Positions 10,701-21,696 of a stretch of DNA of 64,000 nucleotides are shown here, piece by piece (the first letter of the stretch is position 1; every line of letters starts with the position of its first letter). The notes beneath the pieces were generated by a model. It saw nothing but the letters and a program-made list of their open reading frames with translations, was not told the origin of the DNA and ran no database searches. The position numbers were made by a program, and so were the translations under genes. Source of the DNA: Scatophagus argus (taxonomy: Eukaryota > Chordata > Actinopteri > Scatophagidae); assembly GCF_020382885.2 (NCBI RefSeq), contig NC_058512.1, positions 1,177,001 to 1,241,000 of the forward strand. Reading direction: 5' to 3'.

Positions 10701-13680
10701 ATGGTTGACTTCCTGCAACAACCAGAAGTTGCTAAAAGGGAGAATAAGTGAGGACATGAGGGAGAAAGGGAAAATTACTTAATTTGACAGCCAACTTTTA
10801 TTTCAGATGTTGAATGTGAGGTAAAATACTTATTATATTATGTGGTACTGAATGCTCTCCAGCAGATTTACAGCTACAGGGCCACTAGCTCTACAGCTAA
10901 CTGAGCTCATGTTAGCTATAGCTATAGTTATAGCCAAACCACCCATGGCAAACAGTTTATTGAGCAGCAGTTGGCTGTGATTCTAGTGATATGCTGCAGC
11001 CCATATTTTTGGAGCCACCTTCAAATTTTGGCCAAATTTTGCAAGTTGCTCCTTTAAATACTGATGCTATGAATGGACTCTATAAAACCAAATGAGATAC
11101 TCAGAGGATATTTCTGTCTGTTTTCTTCATATATTCCTCTCAGTCATGTACTGCTCAGATCCTGGCCATGTGGAGCACGCCACCAGGTCTCTGTCCGACT
11201 CTAAACTCTTGGTGGGGACAACCATTCAATACAGCTGCAACCCTGGCTTCATCCTGCAGGGCGGCGCCACCATTACCTGCTACGGCCGCGAGCCAGGGAC
11301 CCCCGTGTGGACATCTCGACTCCCTCACTGTGTTTGTGAGTATCAGAAAGATGGTCAGTACAGCTTCCAGTGCAAGAAGACGACAAAGCATGAGACGTTG
11401 GTTGAGCTGGCAGTTCCTTTATCAAACCGATAAAAAGGTTCCTGTGGTTTACTGGTAATTTGTCAGCCCTATGATTCCAGGAACCTATCAACAGGATAGA
11501 CAGTTGCACATAGCAGTTAACTGAAGATGAGAGGCTCTGTCCCTGTAGCTGTGCGATCTAACGAGTGGGATTTTTTAGCCTGGCTCTCTCTTTCCTCTGC
11601 TAACACAGATCACAGTGTGTCTGCATTTCATCTTATGACTGATGATGTGTGTGTGTGTGTGTGTGTGCGCGCATGTGTGTGTTTTTAGGAGTATTAATGT
11701 TTGTGTGAAGTGTTTGATATGTAAATGCCATGCTAATGCACCGTACCAATCAGCCCTCAGCCACCTGGAGGAGGAGGTGGAGATTATCCATGAGTCATGT
11801 CACCTCAGCCAGAGCCTGTCAAATCTGTCAGTCGAGCTCTGACGCAAAACCTCTGATTTGTGTTGAGAAACTCAACAGGATCCATCAAGCTTTCTTTTTT
11901 TCTGCCTTCTATTTAGCTGAGGATTCTGTTTCCTGTGAAAACCCTGGTCTCCCTGACAACGGCTACCAGATCCTGTCCAAGAGGCTTTACCTGCCCGGTG
12001 AATCGCTCACCTTTGTCTGTTACCAAGGTTACGAGCTCATTGGAGAGGTTGCAATTAAATGCATCCTAGGAAACCCTTCATTTTGGAGCGGCCCGCTCCC
12101 ACTCTGCAGGGGTGAGACGTTTGAATTTTTTATGTTTTAAGAATGTGTGGAATGAAAGGCTCCCTTGTTCTCTGTACCTTTGGATTTTGCATGTACACAA
12201 TATCCTTGAAAGACTTCTTTGCCCCGTGCTTGTTGGTACAGATTAATCATGCTCCTATGCATGCTAATGACCGTTAGCTAAAACCCTTTGCCTAGCAGCA
12301 ACTGTCTAGCTTAGCAAGGCATTAAAAGAGTTTGGAAGGTGTTGCGCTTTTATTAGCCTTTCTAAAACCTAAAGGACTAAGGAACTGATCAATAGTGTGT
12401 TTGTTTGATGGAGGGTGAGCTGGAAGCAGATCCAGCTAAACCATCACCAGTTAGCATATCATTAACTAACTGCACTAATTTGTGGGGTTACAGCCTGCTC
12501 TGTCTCTGATTGACTAGCTCTCTTTGCATTCATTGGTTGGATTGGTTAGATTTAAGCGTGATGAGTGAGGTTGGTTAGGGTTAGAGTAAAAATGTCAGGC
12601 CAAGCCAATCAGAGAAACAGCGGGCCATGCCAATATCGCCTCCCCCCACTGTATGGAGGGTACTAGAGTTCAAGCTAACATTTGTGAGTTTGTCCTGGTC
12701 TTTGTTGGATTTGGGGAGTTTTCACTGGAGTGAACGTTACCCCTGATACCCTGTGTGAGAACGTAAACGTTAGCATATTAGAATTAGCTAACGGTCAGTT
12801 CAAAGCAGCCTTGTTACAAATAGAAACTGGACAGGAGGTGTGATGTGAATTTTCATATGCACTGACTGACAGAATGATGTCTTGCAGCCAACCATGAGTG
12901 CTTTGGCAACCATGCTTTGGAAGGTGAGTTGGCCTGTCTGACGCTGTGGCCTGAAAAGACCACATAGCTTGTTCATTGCTACCTGCATCAGCGAACATCT
13001 GCCTGCCACCTTCACTCCCACTGTGTGTGTTTGTCCGCCCACCCGTTTCTGCTCATCTGTTAGCATTAACCTGCGTTTGCTACCACCTAGCCACGGTTGA
13101 CCGGACTTGTGGAGGTTCTATTTATTCCCTCTGCCTTCAGTTAACCTTTGTTTTATTCCTGTGTTGTCTATCAGTTGCAGAGGCGACTGCAGGCTCCGCT
13201 CTGGATGGAGGGAACGTAGCACTGGCCATCTTCATCCTCGTTCTTCTGCTGTCTGTGCTGCTTGGAGGGGCTTACGTCTACGTCACACGGTACAATCTTT
13301 GACTTCTCATCTTCACAAGTCTGAAAAGGCTGGATTACCAGCCTAACCTCGAAGCCTGATCTTAAAGAGGGTTCAATAATAAAGTTGTGTCATGTTGTTT
13401 TATTTCTGTTTTGTTTCTTTCTGTCCTTTAGGTGCCGATATCACTCCAACTTAAGGCTTCCTCTAATCTACCCCCACCCTTACCGACAGATCACTGTGGA
13501 GACAGAGTTTGACAACCCGCTCTATGAGACAGGAGGGGTACAGCAGGTTTAAAACCACATAGTCCACATACCCTCAGAGTAATCAAATAGCTAGACAAAC
13601 ACGCTACTAACACTGTCCCTTTCCTCCGTCTTCTCTTTCATTGCCAACAGGACACTCGTGAATATGAAGTATCGATATGA
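446..13680 (+). CDS. sez6l: sez6l, seizure 6-like protein (3' part, 15 coding exons)
   Basis: Type I membrane protein of the SEZ6 family, acting on neurons in dendrite and synapse development; mammalian SEZ6 and SEZ6L are BACE1 substrates. Coding exons: 446-588, 1992-2187, 3234-3419, 3623-3794, 4211-4377, 4902-5096, 5197-5335, 6686-6882, 9970-10164, 11144-11335, 11917-12111, 12888-12923, 13175-13289, 13432-13537 (or 13546) and 13651-13680. All phases join without a stop, giving 753 codons. Domain order is CUB1, sushi1, CUB2, sushi2, CUB3, sushi3-5, stalk, one TM helix and a short tail. SEZ6L rather than SEZ6 or SEZ6L2 is chosen because long blocks such as VEGQVIRSPTNT, EIQNGWKTTSH and TGTPVWTSRLPHC match SEZ6L as I remember it. 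The first exon starts in mid-codon, so upstream exons lie outside the window. Confidence 0.95.
613..641. repeat. (CA)n microsatellite in sez6l intron
   Basis: Uninterrupted CA dinucleotide run just downstream of the first sez6l exon in the window. Confidence 0.9.
1707..1830. repeat. Fragment of teleost dispersed repeat (same family as 2857-3060)
   Basis: Begins AAAGGGACAATTCACCAC followed by AAAATCAAAA, the same opening as the better-preserved copy at 2857. I recognise this opening from many perciform genomes. Degenerate after about 100 bp. Confidence 0.45.
2459..2501. repeat. (GT)n microsatellite
   Basis: About 40 bp of GT repeats in the sez6l intron between exons 1992-2187 and 3234-3419. 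Confidence 0.9.
2857..3060 (+). repeat. Teleost interspersed repeat fragment
   Basis: Opens AAAGGGACAGTTTACCCCAA and continues with 'ctcgttttggtgtggactgcagagtttgggagatgtcgg' style sequence and AACGTCTCTTTCCAGAAATC. From memory this is a very common non-coding interspersed repeat in spiny-rayed fish. No terminal inverted repeat is visible here, so this copy is a fragment. Confidence 0.55.
5640..6200. repeat. Probable degenerate teleost interspersed repeat
   Basis: In the CUB3-splitting intron, text such as GCCTTGTAAGACGGAAAGAG, TTTTGAAATCGGCTCTGGCT, GATAGCCAATGAAGGATCTT and ACAGTAGTTCATTCTGGATG resembles a decayed repeat I associate with teleost LINE-derived sequence. The assignment is from memory and weak. 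Confidence 0.35.
6686..12111 (+). CDS. sez6l: sez6l second half of CUB3 and sushi3-5
   Basis: Exon 6686-6882 completes CUB3 (NISNSDMLTITDGDEV to GEGFIINYM). Exon 9970-10164 is sushi3 (EVSRNDSCPDLPEIQNGWKT), exon 11144-11335 sushi4 (MYCSDPGHVEHATRS...NPGFILQGG) and exon 11917-12111 sushi5 (SCENPGLPDNGYQIL...GPLPLC). Each starts after 1 nt of a split codon and ends in phase 1, so any sushi exon could be skipped without changing frame. The 3.1 kb intron 6883-9969 holds a long (GT)n tract and a short unexplained ORF (8839-9111). Family assignment is certain; individual edges rest on consensus splice sites plus phase. Confidence 0.92.
7686..7733. repeat. (GT)n microsatellite
   Basis: Roughly 48 bp pure GT run in the 6883-9969 sez6l intron; likely polymorphic. 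Confidence 0.92.
11645..11667. repeat. (GT)n microsatellite
   Basis: Short GT tract in the intron before sushi5, followed by a GCGCGCATGTGTGT imperfect extension. Confidence 0.85.
12888..13680 (+). CDS. sez6l: sez6l stalk, transmembrane helix and cytoplasmic tail
   Basis: Micro-exon 12888-12923 (36 nt) encodes ANHECFGNHALE in the juxtamembrane stalk, the region cleaved by BACE1 in mammalian relatives. Exon 13175-13289 carries the TM helix (NVALAIFILVLLLSVLLGGA). Exon 13432 onward encodes the tail with FDNPLYE, an NPxY-type endocytic or adaptor motif. Exon 13651-13680 ends EYEVSI then TGA, the conserved SEZ6-family C terminus. The penultimate exon has two usable donors, both phase 0: after 13537 (GTACAG) or after 13546 (GTTTAA). 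Reading through both gives an early TAA. The choice between them cannot be settled from sequence alone. Confidence 0.9.
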
Positions 13681-15480
13681 GAAGGCTCGTTAAAGACATT
13701 TCTGAACCGACTGACCTGTCCTAACTCTTCATCCTCTCCTCCCTCCTTCTCCGCCCAGGAGGAGGCGATGTAAATACAAATAGAAGATGTCCAGCCCCTT
13801 CTGCCGTGAGACGCAGTGATTGATCCTGTTCTCTCCTCCTTTGGCGTGACAGCTTCTGAAGACATGATGGGAAGCAGGAGAGGAGACAAGAAGCAGGAGA
13901 GGTGGTAGGCGAGTCAGTAATGAACCTGTTGGATCAGAGTCACTGGGAGATGACGGGAGGAGGAGGATGGAGACCCAAAGATCATCTCAGAACATCGTGG
14001 AGAAAGAGATGTCAGGTGTAAAAAAGACGTTAAGGTGGGAGAAGAGGAAGGAGTGGGGGGGCAGGAAACAGAATGAGGAATGTGGACTGAGGAGATTGAA
14101 GCACTTTTTATGATTTATTTATTTTATTTTTTTTCACAAAATGTGAAATAGTCCCAGGATATGTCTCAGAAGGAGGGAGAGTTAAAGTTATGATCCTTAA
14201 GATTTTCATGAAACCAAACCCCATTTTTGATACTCTTTACGGTCGGCGGACTTTTTTTGTCCATAATACCCCTTCAGAGTATTTACATGCAGTAATCGTG
14301 TTCTGTATAGTAATTACTGCCATTCCTGCTCCAACTTCAATTTGCCTTCACACTCATGAGGGATTCACAGGAAATGAATCATGCATGTAATACAGGTTAG
14401 CTTTTTTTGAATGTGACATCAGCCTCGCCGTTTACTGTTCACACAAAACTGGATTAACATAATGCTAATGCTAATACTGCTGCTGCTTCACATGAAAAGG
14501 TTTAAACTTGTGAAACACGGTGGCTTTTATTGTGAAGCAGTCACAGGAAGTGTGTCTTATCTGTCATAGAGGTTACTGTGGAACGTGACGCAGCTTCAAA
14601 ATGTGACAACAGTCATTTTATACGTAACTTTTACTCAGCTGATGCTTTCATCCAAAGTGACTTACAGTTCAACTAAACAACTGAGAATCACATCAAAAGT
14701 ACCTCAAACTTCATTGAATACACCCAACTGCTTAAAGGACAACATTTAGAATAAGGGAATTAGAGATCAAAAACAAGTTTATTTATTTATTTTATTTATG
14801 GGCTGAAGTGCAGTCTGAGCAGGTGAGTTTTCAGTCTGAAGGTGTGTTTCTGCTGTCCTGATGTCAATGAGAAACTTATTCCACCATCATCCACAGATTA
14901 CAACTTTAAGAGTCTTGGGGATCCGTTGGCAGGAAGATTGTTTGATTTGTACTTCTTGTTTACATCCACATTCCTGAGTCACTATCTGTTGCCACAAAAA
15001 TGATGATAACGGGAAGGAAATATTTTTCTTCTTTCTTTCTGCGTAGCCCGGATGTCTCCTGTCCCCGAACTCCCTCCTGCCTGCAAGACTTTTGACTCCA
15101 GCCGGTCCACTCCTGGCTTTAGCTGTAGTCAAGTGTTTTTTAACTCTATGCCTTTAGGGCCAGTGCAGTACTGATGTCTTATTTCTCACATGTAGTTAGA
15201 TTGATGACCGTCATAGGCTGGCCTCAGAGTCCCCAGGTCTGGACTGGCTGATGACTAAAAGGAAAAACAAGCACTGTTGCAGATGTGGAGGTTGCGATGT
15301 GAATAGCGTAGCTGTAGTTAACTGATCGATCTTTGAGCTCGAGCTCAATCAACCCACCAGATGATGTATTTATTTTGATGTACTGTATATGTGATGTTTT
15401 ATGCAGAATGATAAATGTACATTTTCATTGAGACAGATGTTAACAGTTTCCCTAAATAAATGGTAAAACTTGAATAAAAA
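13681..15480 (+). other. sez6l: sez6l 3' UTR with polyadenylation signals
   Basis: From the TGA at 13678-13680 the sequence is non-coding and purine- or AT-rich. Two AATAAA signals lie close together at 15455-15460 and 15473-15478, so transcript ends near 15,490-15,500 are likely. The extent is inferred from these signals, not from transcript data. Confidence 0.6.
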
Positions 15481-15499
15481 GTACAAAAGACTTTCTAAA

Positions 15500-18150
15500 T
15501 CTCAAGGCATCCTGTTGAATTCTTTTGTGTGGAGAAATTATCACCTGTATGCCATCTCTCTTTAAAATCCATCAGCGGTCTGTTCACACTCTCAATTGAT
15601 ATTTATTATTATTAAAGCTAACCTGTTAAAATCAAATGAATCTCAGTTCATGAGGCTCAGGTCATGTTCAGCTGAGGACTAGTGAGCAAGCAGATATTCA
15701 CCACATGATTATCGTCACGCTAGATAGACAGATAGCCTTTATTGTCATTGTTCAAAAAATAAACAATGAGATTGCGAGTGGTACATCTGAACAAGACATT
15801 CAGTCTATAAAAACAAACAAAAGACAGACTACATGCAATTCAAAGATAACAAGAAATAATTTAAAATATAAATAAAGAAAAATATTAATTTAACAATATA
15901 ATTGTAAAATCTATAGAAAAATGTAGAACAAAATACTGTCAGTAAAATTCATATTTAAATTTGTTTGTTGTGTGTATTGTCTCTTTCACACATTCATGCC
16001 CCAATAAAGCACGTTGGCATTAATGAGGCATGAATATCTTCATCTTCAGAGTCAAGATAGTACTGCACTATTAGTTGACTTGTAATTTTGAGTTTAATTG
16101 CTGTTGTATGGATTCTATTTTTATTCATATTCTCAGTTGTATATCATATGCTTTATATGAGCTTCTGAGAAAATAAGTCCAACTCTCACTTGATTCATGA
16201 CCTCAGTGAACAGTTTCCTCACGAGTTTATGGTCTCAGTATCTACTTTCAAGTCTTGTTCAGTACAACATGATCTTGATTTTGTAAAATAACCCATAAAG
16301 CAGGGGATGCTTTAGGGCAGGGCTACCTTGTGACTGACAAGGCAGCACCACAGCATCAGATCCAATCGGGATGCCCTGTCTACCTCCACCCTCTATTTCA
16401 AATATGGTCACTTAGGGCTCCAAAAAACCAAGATGGCAACAGCCAAAATGCCAAACTCAGGGCCTTAAAAGGGTTCAAAACCAATGGGCTTCATCAACAA
16501 TTTATCATCTTGGAAATAAAAGCATTCATTAATTCACATGAAATAGGAGATGTGTATTTTCTGCTTTCCTGTTCTGTTAATCACCTTGCAGCTCCTTTTG
16601 AGGGTCCCAACCCTCATGTTGGGAACCAACACTGTAGATCGTGAGCAAACACAACTCCAACACCGCCAGCGTCAAAAGATTTTAATCTACTTAATATCCC
16701 TAAAAGTTTCTTTGAAGTTTGAGCTTCTTACTTTCACCACATCATGCAGTTCTGGCTTCCATTCAGTTTGAAAAGCAGCTTTTTTCAGGACTGAGTGCTA
16801 CAAATATACCCTGATGGGTGGGAGGCAAATCCTGCCCTGCAGCATTTCCCTGCCGCCAACCCGTTTTAATGTCCTAATGATTCCTTCTGTTGCCATCCTG
16901 AATGCTAATCAGAAGATAATGTTTCCTGCCACGATAGCAATTTCCAGAGGCTTTCCTGCTGCGGTTAATTCAACTGTTGAGAAGCTTTTAACCAGATGCT
17001 TGATGATATTAGGCACTCTGAGGACTGCTGCCCACACAAGTTTAATGAACCAAAGGCATTCACGGAGCCAGAAATACATTAGGTTTATGTCTGCATTTAA
17101 GGCATTTAGTTGGTACTTTCTTCCAGAGAGACTCATAATGAGTGCAGCAACAAAATGAGATCATTAATATTATGAGCAGATAACAGCATGGGTCAGACCT
17201 CCACCAGACAAAAAGATGCTGCAAATATTAGTCCACTATTTTCATGTGTAACAGAGAGATGCAGGTGAAAATTTTAACTCCTAACACTTTACAAAAAGGT
17301 ACACAAAAATGTGAATAGTTACTCAGGAACTTCATCAGATCGCTCCCCGATCTGATGAAGCGCTCACTTCCTGAGTTCCTGAACTTCTCGCTGGTTCAAC
17401 GACTTCATAATAAGTGATGATAAGTTTCTAGAGAACAGACTGGTTGACACTGTGTTAATGACTCATTGGGTAACAATTTCATAAGTGAATCAAAATAACA
17501 ATAACAAAAACATGTTTTGATTCTGAGCGAGTTAAAATATTCACCTGATGATGGCGCTAGAGGGGTAGATAATGACTGAATTTTCATTTTCATGGCCTTG
17601 AAGCCAAACAAATTATTCTCAGGACCTCTTTCTCTAGTCTGGTGATGTCATATGGATAGCAAAGTAGAAATAATTACACAAGTGTGGTATTTATATTTGT
17701 TCTATATATGTGTAAGCTTATCCATAAACTTTTGTTTTGTTTATTCCTAAGAAAGTAACTTTGTATTTTGGTTCACCCCTCTTGCCTCTTGCTTCTGTGT
17801 TTGAGGTTAGTGGGAATGAGAATTTGTAAGGGGCCTCTGTGTTTGGAAATATGCTATATTTGTTCTAATTTGCAGCACTGCTCGGTATTTTAGAGAAAAA
17901 AGTGCAAGTCATAATAACGTTAGCATTACTGTCGGTCACTTCCTGTTTGCCTAAGGTGTATCATGTCTACATCCGCATGGACTGTAAAAGAATAATTATT
18001 TTCACCGTTATTCAGGTCTAGAAACGCCCCGTGTCCTTCCCATAAAAAACTGTCATTGCATGTATATTCGGAATAAGTTTGTTTGATTAATTACTAAATA
18101 ATGGTGGCATGTTTGTATACGTCCAACTGTTATAGATCCAACCGGCGAAT
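15500..18150. other. Intergenic region between sez6l and ubc
   Basis: AT-rich spacer with no ORF I can assign. It contains a retroposon-tail-like repeat near 15,721 and a near-perfect hairpin at 17,331. The ORFs at 16,330-17,158 have no recognisable motif and no splice context. Confidence 0.6.
15721..15960. repeat. LINE/SINE 3'-tail-like repeat remnant
   Basis: AGATAGCCTTTATTGTCATTG, then ACAATGAGATTGCGAGTGGT, then an A-rich ATAAA tail. This is the form of the 3' ends of common teleost non-LTR retroposons as I remember them. Truncated, with no coding part. Confidence 0.45.
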
Positions 18151-18184
18151 GGGCGGAAGGATATTGCACTGTTGTTTATAAAAA
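18151..18184 (+). promoter_or_regulatory. ubc: ubc core promoter: GC box and TATA box
   Basis: GGGCGG (Sp1-type GC box) at 18151-18156 and TATAAAAA at 18177-18184. About 25-30 bp downstream transcription would start near 18,207, giving a short non-coding exon that ends at 18266 with donor GTAAGT. Stress-inducible polyubiquitin genes often have such compact TATA promoters; I did not find an unambiguous heat-shock element. Confidence 0.6.
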
Positions 18185-18206
18185 CCGTTTCGCTGCTCAT
18201 TGTTCG

Positions 18207-18266
18207 TGAGACAGCAGAGAGGATTCAGAAGCGTTAGCGAGAAATATCAGCGGGAATCATTTGTTT
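18207..18266 (+). other. ubc: ubc non-coding exon 1 (predicted)
   Basis: Region between the predicted start site and donor GTAAGT at 18267. The intron would run 18267-19217, ending CTTAACAG, 7 nt before the ATG at 19225. A single 5'-UTR intron directly before the start codon is typical of vertebrate polyubiquitin genes. The start coordinate is inferred from the TATA box. Confidence 0.55.
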
Positions 18267-19158
18267 GTAAGTTTGGTTTATTTAACTGTAAACTTCTCAC
18301 TCATACCACATTTTCATATGTATCGCTATGTGATATTTTGTGTATTGAATCGAGCCTATTTACGCTGTCTGTATCGAGTGTATCAGTAACTACGTCAGCT
18401 GTTCTGGGAGCTAACAAGGCTAGCTGGGGCCTAACGTAAAAAAAACGGCACAAAACCTCAGCCTAAATCCGAATCTCGCTTTTAATTCAATCAGTTTGGT
18501 CAACATAAACAGATGTATTAACCATTAAATGGATAAGGTTGTCGATGATAATTCGGTGGCTAAGTTAACGCCTTAAAAACGGCAAACCCCGACTTCAGAT
18601 TACCTTACTAGCTTCGTTAGTTAGCAGTTAGCTTAGCTGGCCGATCACTAACAGGAAGCGCCTTGCTCGTTGTTTTATTGAGAATTATCGTTTTGACATG
18701 TACGTGGTTTTACTAGTAAGCTGTTAAACTCTAGCTTTTAATCACAAAGCTTCGATCAGAAAGTGGTGATTGTGACCGAAATAGACTGCGTCGTCGCCTA
18801 ACTGTTGAACAACGCAGCTGTTTGGGTTAATCAAATGTACTTATAAACACGTCAGCAACTAGTACTCCTTAGCCGATTCACAGAGAATTGATTGGTAATT
18901 ATTTGGGTAAAAAATATTAAACTGATTAACTGTTAATGATATTTAACCATACACGCTAAACATCGTCACCTTTGCTGTTGTTTCTGAAATTGGATGTTGG
19001 ACTTAAAATGGCTGTTGAAATGGCGTCTGCACAGCTAAGTTGAATAATCACAAATCACGATTTGTGAATGTCAGCAAACCACTTCCCTTTAGGTAGGAGC
19101 ACTTTACTGACACGAAACCAGAGCTTCTCCTTCCCGAGTTCACATAATTTGCAAATAA

Positions 19159-20370
<1,212 letters not shown>

Positions 20371-20480
20371 TCTGCTTAAAGATGTCTCTGCACACCTGCA
20401 GTATCCAGTGTTAAAATTGCTCTGTCTGATCAGCTGTTAGTCATTCCTTTTTAAGTTTCAATAAAGGTTGAACATTCCTG
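20371..20480 (+). terminator. ubc: ubc 3' UTR and polyadenylation signal
   Basis: Short 3' UTR after TAA at 20368-20370, with AATAAA at 20460-20465, so cleavage is expected near 20,480. Confidence 0.7.
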
Positions 20481-21116
20481 AATTCATAAGTTGCATTTTG
20501 TCTGCCTTAGCTAACAGTTTATGCTAAAAGAAAAGCAATTCAATGCTAAGAAATTGGATGTGTGTTTGAAGTATTAAGCATTGATTGAAAAGTCAAAGTT
20601 TAAAGTTGGAACTGTTACTTGAAATGATGTTGCAAACTATCATAAACAATAAAATGGCTTCTCACTGTCATCTGGTTCTTGTTTGATATTGTGAACAGAG
20701 CATCAATAAATGGTTCAGTGCATTTAACTGTTTATCCAATTCATATATATAATTTTTTTTATTAATATTCTGAGGGTCTTGGTGTGTTTGTTGGCCATCA
20801 CCAGAGACCAGTTAATATCTGTGTGTATGAATACTGTAACATGTATACTTAGTAAAGTCTTGTGCTAATATGAATATTAGTTTTATGCAAAATTCTACTT
20901 GCCCAGGGTTGCAGCAGGTGGCAGCTGATATTATGTTGTACTTGTAAATTAACTAATCTTAAGCTATAGTACGTCATAATTTGCTTATAATGTATAAAGT
21001 GAGTGTCTGGTGTTGCTGACCGTTTTGACTCAACAAAACAAATTGGTTCTGTTGGAACTGAAACAGTCACTTGGTTACCACAAAATAAGTCAGGACAAAC
21101 CAAAGCAGGTTTAAAA
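20481..21116. other. Intergenic gap between convergent ubc and slc4a5
   Basis: About 640 bp of AT-rich DNA with no ORF or RNA gene I can support. It separates the convergent 3' ends of ubc (plus) and slc4a5 (minus). Confidence 0.5.
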
Positions 21117-21117
21117 T

Positions 21118-21404
21118 GCAGTTTTATTACAGTTTTAATGCACACGACGTAAATCACCTTCTTTAGCGTTCTTTAAATGAACAAGAAAAACAATCCAAAC
21201 AACTGATGGACAACTCTGATGCCTAACAACACGTTTTGGTTGTTTCTTTGTTGAGACATCACCTGAGCACAGACACACACCTGCTAAAATCCAATTAAGA
21301 AAGAGCGCTTGCTGCGAGATGATTAGCATCAGCCTCTAAAAGTGGGGTTTAAAGCGACACATGGAGAAGAGGGTGCAGCTCTTTGCTCCGCCCCTGCTGT
21401 GTGT
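21118..21404 (-). terminator. slc4a5: slc4a5 3' UTR and polyadenylation signal
   Basis: AATAAA on the minus strand at 21123-21128 (plus TTTATT). With the stop at 21405 this gives a short 3' UTR of about 280 nt, ending some 640 bp from the convergent ubc polyadenylation site. Confidence 0.55.
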
Positions 21405-21696
21405 CTACAGGATGGTCTCGGCACACGAGCCACCAAAGTGAGCACGCAGCTTCCGGTCAAAGTCTCTGCGTATTCCAGGTGGAGGCAGGTCGTGAGGGGG
21501 GGAAAGGCGGTGGTGGTGGTCGTGGTAGTGGTGGGTGGAGTCGGAACCAGACTCCTCGCAGTCTGACTCCACCTGGATGCTGACCTGGGGCACGGGCTGG
21601 CGTGGAGGCACGTGCGACGGAGGGTCCCCGGGGGCAAGGCTCGTCTGGGAGTGGGCAGGTGAGGGGGGACAGGAGATCTTCAGGTGCAGAGTGATG
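21405..21696 (-). CDS. slc4a5: slc4a5 last coding exon, PDZ-type C terminus
   Basis: Acceptor CTGTTCCTCAG, then [17 protein letters not shown], a Pro/Ser-rich part, [15 protein letters not shown], a His-rich stretch (THHYHDHHH) and the end GGSCAETIL then TAG at 21405-21407. ETIL fits a class I PDZ ligand (S/T-X-hydrophobic), like the ETTL and ETSL ends I recall for NBCe1-C and NBCn1. With the 53-nt exon it makes a 115-codon block including the stop. Confidence 0.75.

Noticed and set aside
446..13680. sez6 or sez6l2 instead of sez6l
   Set aside because: Sushi and CUB blocks and the FDNPLYE tail match SEZ6L most closely as I recall it, and sez6l is the paralogue expected on the ubc/scarb1 ancestral chromosome.
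16330..17158. Overlapping ORFs of about 70-114 codons between sez6l and ubc
   Set aside because: No motif, no splice context, low-complexity-free but unremarkable composition; consistent with chance in intergenic DNA.
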